DNA of 64,000 nt from Telopea speciosissima (Eukaryota > Streptophyta > Magnoliopsida > Proteales > Proteaceae), in the NCBI RefSeq assembly GCF_018873765.1, contig NC_057922.1:12041563-12105562 (forward strand), in the 5' to 3' direction. The notes beneath the pieces were generated by a model. The model was not told the DNA's origin. It saw only the letters and a program-made list of their open reading frames with translations, and ran no database searches. Made by a program: the position numbers and the translations under genes. Of the stretch, positions 62,001 to 64,000 are shown one piece after another (position 1 is the stretch's first letter; every line of letters starts with the position of its first letter).

Positions 62001-63555
62001 ATCAAAAAAGGGGAAAAGAAGGAAAATTACAAATTGAACAACAAATCTGATCGATGTTTCTTCAATTAGAAGTAGAAAGGAAAGTGAGAATCGAGCGACT
62101 AATCCGGCAATCAACCTTGCTTGAAAGAACATCTCTCTTGTAAAGATCATACACTCTAGAGAAGTCCTTATCTTGAAAAACTTTCCTTGAGATCATCCCA
62201 AACTTCTTTAGTTCTAGTATGAGACATGACATTTGCAGCAACTGTTGGATCCATACTATTCCATAACCGAACTATATGGTAGTTAGAGTTATTTATTAAG
62301 GGTACTTTGGGAACTAGTTTAGTTACTTGTTGTCTTACATTGTATTTATCCTTTTTTACCTTTTATCTCCCTAGGGAGTTGTATGTAATTCGTTATATTA
62401 TGTTAGTGAAATAATATAGGTGTGGTAGAAATAATTTCTCTAACACACAACATTCCACCATCATCTCTCTTCTTCTTCTTTAACCTTCTACTTTCATATC
62501 TCTCCTTGTTCTCTTACATTCCTTAACTTCCAACTTGGTATCAGAGCACACTTTGTTGGTTTGAGAGTCGAGTTACCTTCTTGTTCCTTTTTTTTTCTCT
62601 CTTTGGAACCCTAGGTTACAAAGGGGTTCCAAGGAAGGGATTATTATGTGAAATGTTTGAAGAATGGGTATTTCCAGAGTCAAGCTGACAACACCTTGTT
62701 TACTAGGCGAGGTAATGACACCATTACAGCCCTGATTGTCTATGTTGATGACATTGTAGGATTGGAGATAACAGGGCTGAGATAGCTAGGTTGAAGACCT
62801 ATCTGGCCCAACAGTTTGAAATCAAAGATCTAGGACCCTTGAAGTATTTCTTGGGAATTGAAGTGTCAAGGTCCAAGAAGGGCATCAATATATGTCAAAG
62901 GATGTTTGTTCTGGATTTGTCGAAATAAACAGAGATGTTGGGTTCAAACCAGCAAGTTCTCCTATTGAGCAAAACCACAAGCTAGGAGAAGACTGTGACC
63001 CCTCTCTTGTTGATGCAGGAAAATACTAGCGACTGGTAGGGAAGCTGATCTATCTCTCTTTGACTCGCCCAGATATCAATAGTTTGAAATCTTCTGAAAT
63101 GATATATTGCTTCAATTGTGAAGAAATTGAGAACATGCTTTCCCAATTCTTGTACCTTTGGTAACTGCATTTATAGGTCTTTTCAAGTTTTTTCTTCTAT
63201 AAAATCCTCAATTTCTTGGAAGAAAGGCTTAACTGTATTTCACGCATGAACTAAAATTTCTTTGCATAAACAACTTTCACAGAGATAATAATTTCTTTTT
63301 TTTTGGTTTTCTGAACTGTATGCTTTTCTTTTTTCCCTGTTACTTCCGGTTTATTTCTTTGTTAAAATTTTTTAATTTAACAATTTATCATTGGCTGCTC
63401 ATAATGATCTGCCTCAGATAATATCAAATACAACCATTTCAAGACCTGATCCTGTAAGCAAGAACCCTGTGGCTGAAGAGTCTGGTGGCTTAAGCGGGAA
63501 GCCTCTTTTTAATCTATCAACCAACATCTTGAAGGAGATGTACCTTTTGACGCGG
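50091..63555 (+). CDS. PYRD: dihydroorotate dehydrogenase (quinone), mitochondrial; 3' end beyond window
   Basis: Oxidises dihydroorotate to orotate in de novo pyrimidine synthesis, passing electrons through FMN to ubiquinone at the inner mitochondrial membrane (class 2 DHODH). Exons: 50091-50225, 51057-51139, 53432-53755, 53935-54193, 54462-54542, 54633-54740, 54826-54855 and 63418-63555, all in frame, 386 codons. Residues 1-45 are a basic, Ser/Arg-rich transit peptide and about 48-64 a membrane segment ([17 protein letters not shown]). Family blocks follow: AAGFDKN (135-141), [28 protein letters not shown], and [11 protein letters not shown] around 270-280 with the class 2 catalytic Ser. 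The last exon seen ends ...[18 protein letters not shown] through LLTR. The final 70 or so residues (FMN phosphate-binding part) must lie to the right, because nothing matching appears in 63556-64000. Intron 7 (54856-63417) is 8.6 kb and full of transposons. Confidence 0.93.
55903..57152. mobile_element. Mutator-like non-autonomous element inserted in the L1
   Basis: Imperfect terminal repeats GTTTAAAGTATTGGTATCGG (left) and the inverse GTTTAAAGTATCGG (right). Flanked by CTCACAACT (55894-55902) and CTCACAATT (57153-57161), a 9-bp duplication with one mismatch, as expected for Mutator-like elements. The right half is made of many TATCGATACGTATCG-type palindromes. The LINE protein continues across it, confirming the borders. 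Noncoding. Confidence 0.8.
56318..56531. mobile_element. hAT-type MITE nested in the Mutator-like element
   Basis: Perfect 12-bp terminal inverted repeats CATAGTACTAAA / TTTAGTACTATG and a perfect 8-bp target duplication GTCGAAAT (56310-56317 and 56532-56539). 214 bp. The interior repeats CGAAATTTC and CTCGAAAT motifs. Its intact flanks suggest the youngest insertion in this nest. Confidence 0.85.
58323..60390 (-). mobile_element. RTE-type LINE, 5' part only, degenerate
   Basis: On the minus strand: a basic N terminus, endonuclease blocks [45 protein letters not shown] and [13 protein letters not shown] (60387-59519); a linker with [15 protein letters not shown] (59150); then reverse transcriptase fingers ([34 protein letters not shown]) ending with [14 protein letters not shown] near 58330, just before motif A. 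The rest of the RT is missing and replaced by L1 sequence. Several frameshifts; inactive. Confidence 0.8.
59285..59520 (-). mobile_element. LTR-like insertion in the RTE LINE
   Basis: It interrupts the linker between endonuclease and RT. On the minus strand it contains TTTTTATCTTTTACCTCCCT and AGGGAGGCACACGTAATT, paralleling TTTTATCTCCCTAGGGAG and GTATGTAATT of the copia LTR at 62277. Probably a diverged solo LTR. Confidence 0.4.
60391..62090. other. unassigned repeat DNA in DHODH intron 7
   Basis: Upstream side of the RTE LINE; it could include that element's 5' leader. A 75-bp imperfect tandem duplication lies at about 61444-61585 (CACAGAAAAATATTCCACTG / CACCGTAAAAATATTCCACG). No gene recognised. 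Confidence 0.4.
62095..62276 (-). pseudogene. copia-type gag remnant
   Basis: The minus strand reads [20 protein letters not shown] then [14 protein letters not shown], the conserved UBN2-like gag block of plant copia elements, followed by a stop. Its orientation is opposite to the LTR that begins at 62277. Confidence 0.6.
62277..62532 (+). mobile_element. copia 5' LTR
   Basis: Begins TGGTAGTTA and ends TAACTTCCA (short inverted ends), 256 bp. It is followed two bases later by a primer-binding site and then by a copia RT remnant in the same orientation. No 3' LTR is visible. Confidence 0.65.
62536..62547 (+). other. retrotransposon primer-binding site for initiator tRNA-Met
   Basis: TGGTATCAGAGC is complementary to the 3' end (with CCA) of initiator tRNA-Met, as in most plant copia elements, and matches the tRNA gene at 35302-35373 of this window. 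Confidence 0.85.
62590..63085 (+). pseudogene. copia reverse transcriptase remnant
   Basis: Reads [24 protein letters not shown], then [20 protein letters not shown] and [10 protein letters not shown], the RVT_2 core with catalytic YVDD. A frameshift follows YVDDIVG, several stops follow, and the text breaks off at …SLTRPDIN. Almost everything between the primer-binding site and RT is deleted. Confidence 0.8.
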
Positions 63556-64000
63556 GTATTTTTTTTTCTTCTTCTTCTTCTCTCTTTGGCACAGTTGTCA
63601 CAGAAAAGTAGGTTACAACAAATGTTTAACCACATTTATTTGCTTTTTGCCCTGCAGTTGTGGCCTTTTTTAAGTTGGGGAGAACCTGTGATTTTACATT
63701 GACTTCATGGACCACTGAAATTTTTGCAATTTCCCTCCACAATCTTAGACCAGAAGCAAATATGTACTTTAACAAGAGGATGGAGGGGGTTATTCCTGAA
63801 ACTTCAACCATTCTCCCCTCCTATGTTGATCAAAAGACCATCCCCAACCATCTAGAACCATCTTCGGTGAGGGAGAGATTGGAGAAGAAAGCCGAGATTT
63901 GCAGATTGGAGGGTGGGTAGTTGAGGGGGAAGGGAAGGGAGAGAGGAAGGTCTCTGGTGGGGGAGGGGTTTCGAGGGGGATGGTGTTCACTTGTGATGAA
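63556..64000 (+). other. start of DHODH intron 8
   Basis: Begins with a GTATTTTTTTTT donor region. The remaining DHODH residues are not encoded here. The open frame at 63660-63920 resembles no family I know. Confidence 0.5.

Noticed and set aside
63660-63920. Last DHODH exon
   Set aside because: The residues do not match the expected GKIPLIGCGG-type C-terminal block, so the exon must lie outside the window.

Overview
This is nuclear DNA of a flowering plant. Evidence: GT-AG introns, a near-complete plant mitochondrial dihydroorotate dehydrogenase gene, three 4-coumarate:CoA ligase (4CL) genes, a plant initiator tRNA-Met, a short DUF761 gene, and abundant plant-type transposon debris (L1 and RTE LINEs, copia pieces, hAT and Mutator-like MITEs). 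The species cannot be fixed from sequence alone; a dicot or early-diverging eudicot is plausible.

Left part (1-29.3 kb): three intact 4CL genes lie head-to-tail on the minus strand, here called A (354-6685), B (15571-21352) and C (23242-29132). Transcription runs from right to left. All have five coding exons with nearly identical exon lengths and phases, so they arose by duplication of an already intron-containing gene. They encode 544, 542 and 561 (or 540) residues with all adenylate-forming motifs. Their predicted substrate pockets differ. Copy A lacks one residue in the segment where single-residue deletions are known to open 4CL to sinapate, and it has an Asn-to-Thr change at another pocket position. 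The large second introns and the spacers hold MITEs, foldbacks and simple repeats.

Middle part (29.3-50 kb): gene-poor. It holds a MITE upstream of gene C, an initiator tRNA-Met gene (35302-35373, minus), a further MITE (36447-36716), a 1.7-kb element with long terminal inverted repeats (37843-39536), a DUF761 gene (41678-42064, plus), retroelement fragments, an almost pure poly-C tract of about 290 bases (44201-44490), a 94-bp inverted repeat pair (44091 / 47395) and an unidentified two-exon reading frame (45038-45413).

Right part (50-64 kb): the DHODH gene of pyrimidine synthesis on the plus strand. Eight coding exons (386 codons) are present and the last 70 or so codons lie beyond the window. 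Its 8.6-kb seventh intron is a nest of transposons: an RTE-type LINE joined to an L1-type LINE, a Mutator-like element inside the L1 part, an hAT MITE inside that, and a copia LTR with primer-binding site and reverse transcriptase remnant.

The 4CL genes act in general phenylpropanoid metabolism (activation of hydroxycinnamates for lignin and flavonoids). DHODH, the tRNA and the DUF761 gene are unrelated neighbours.
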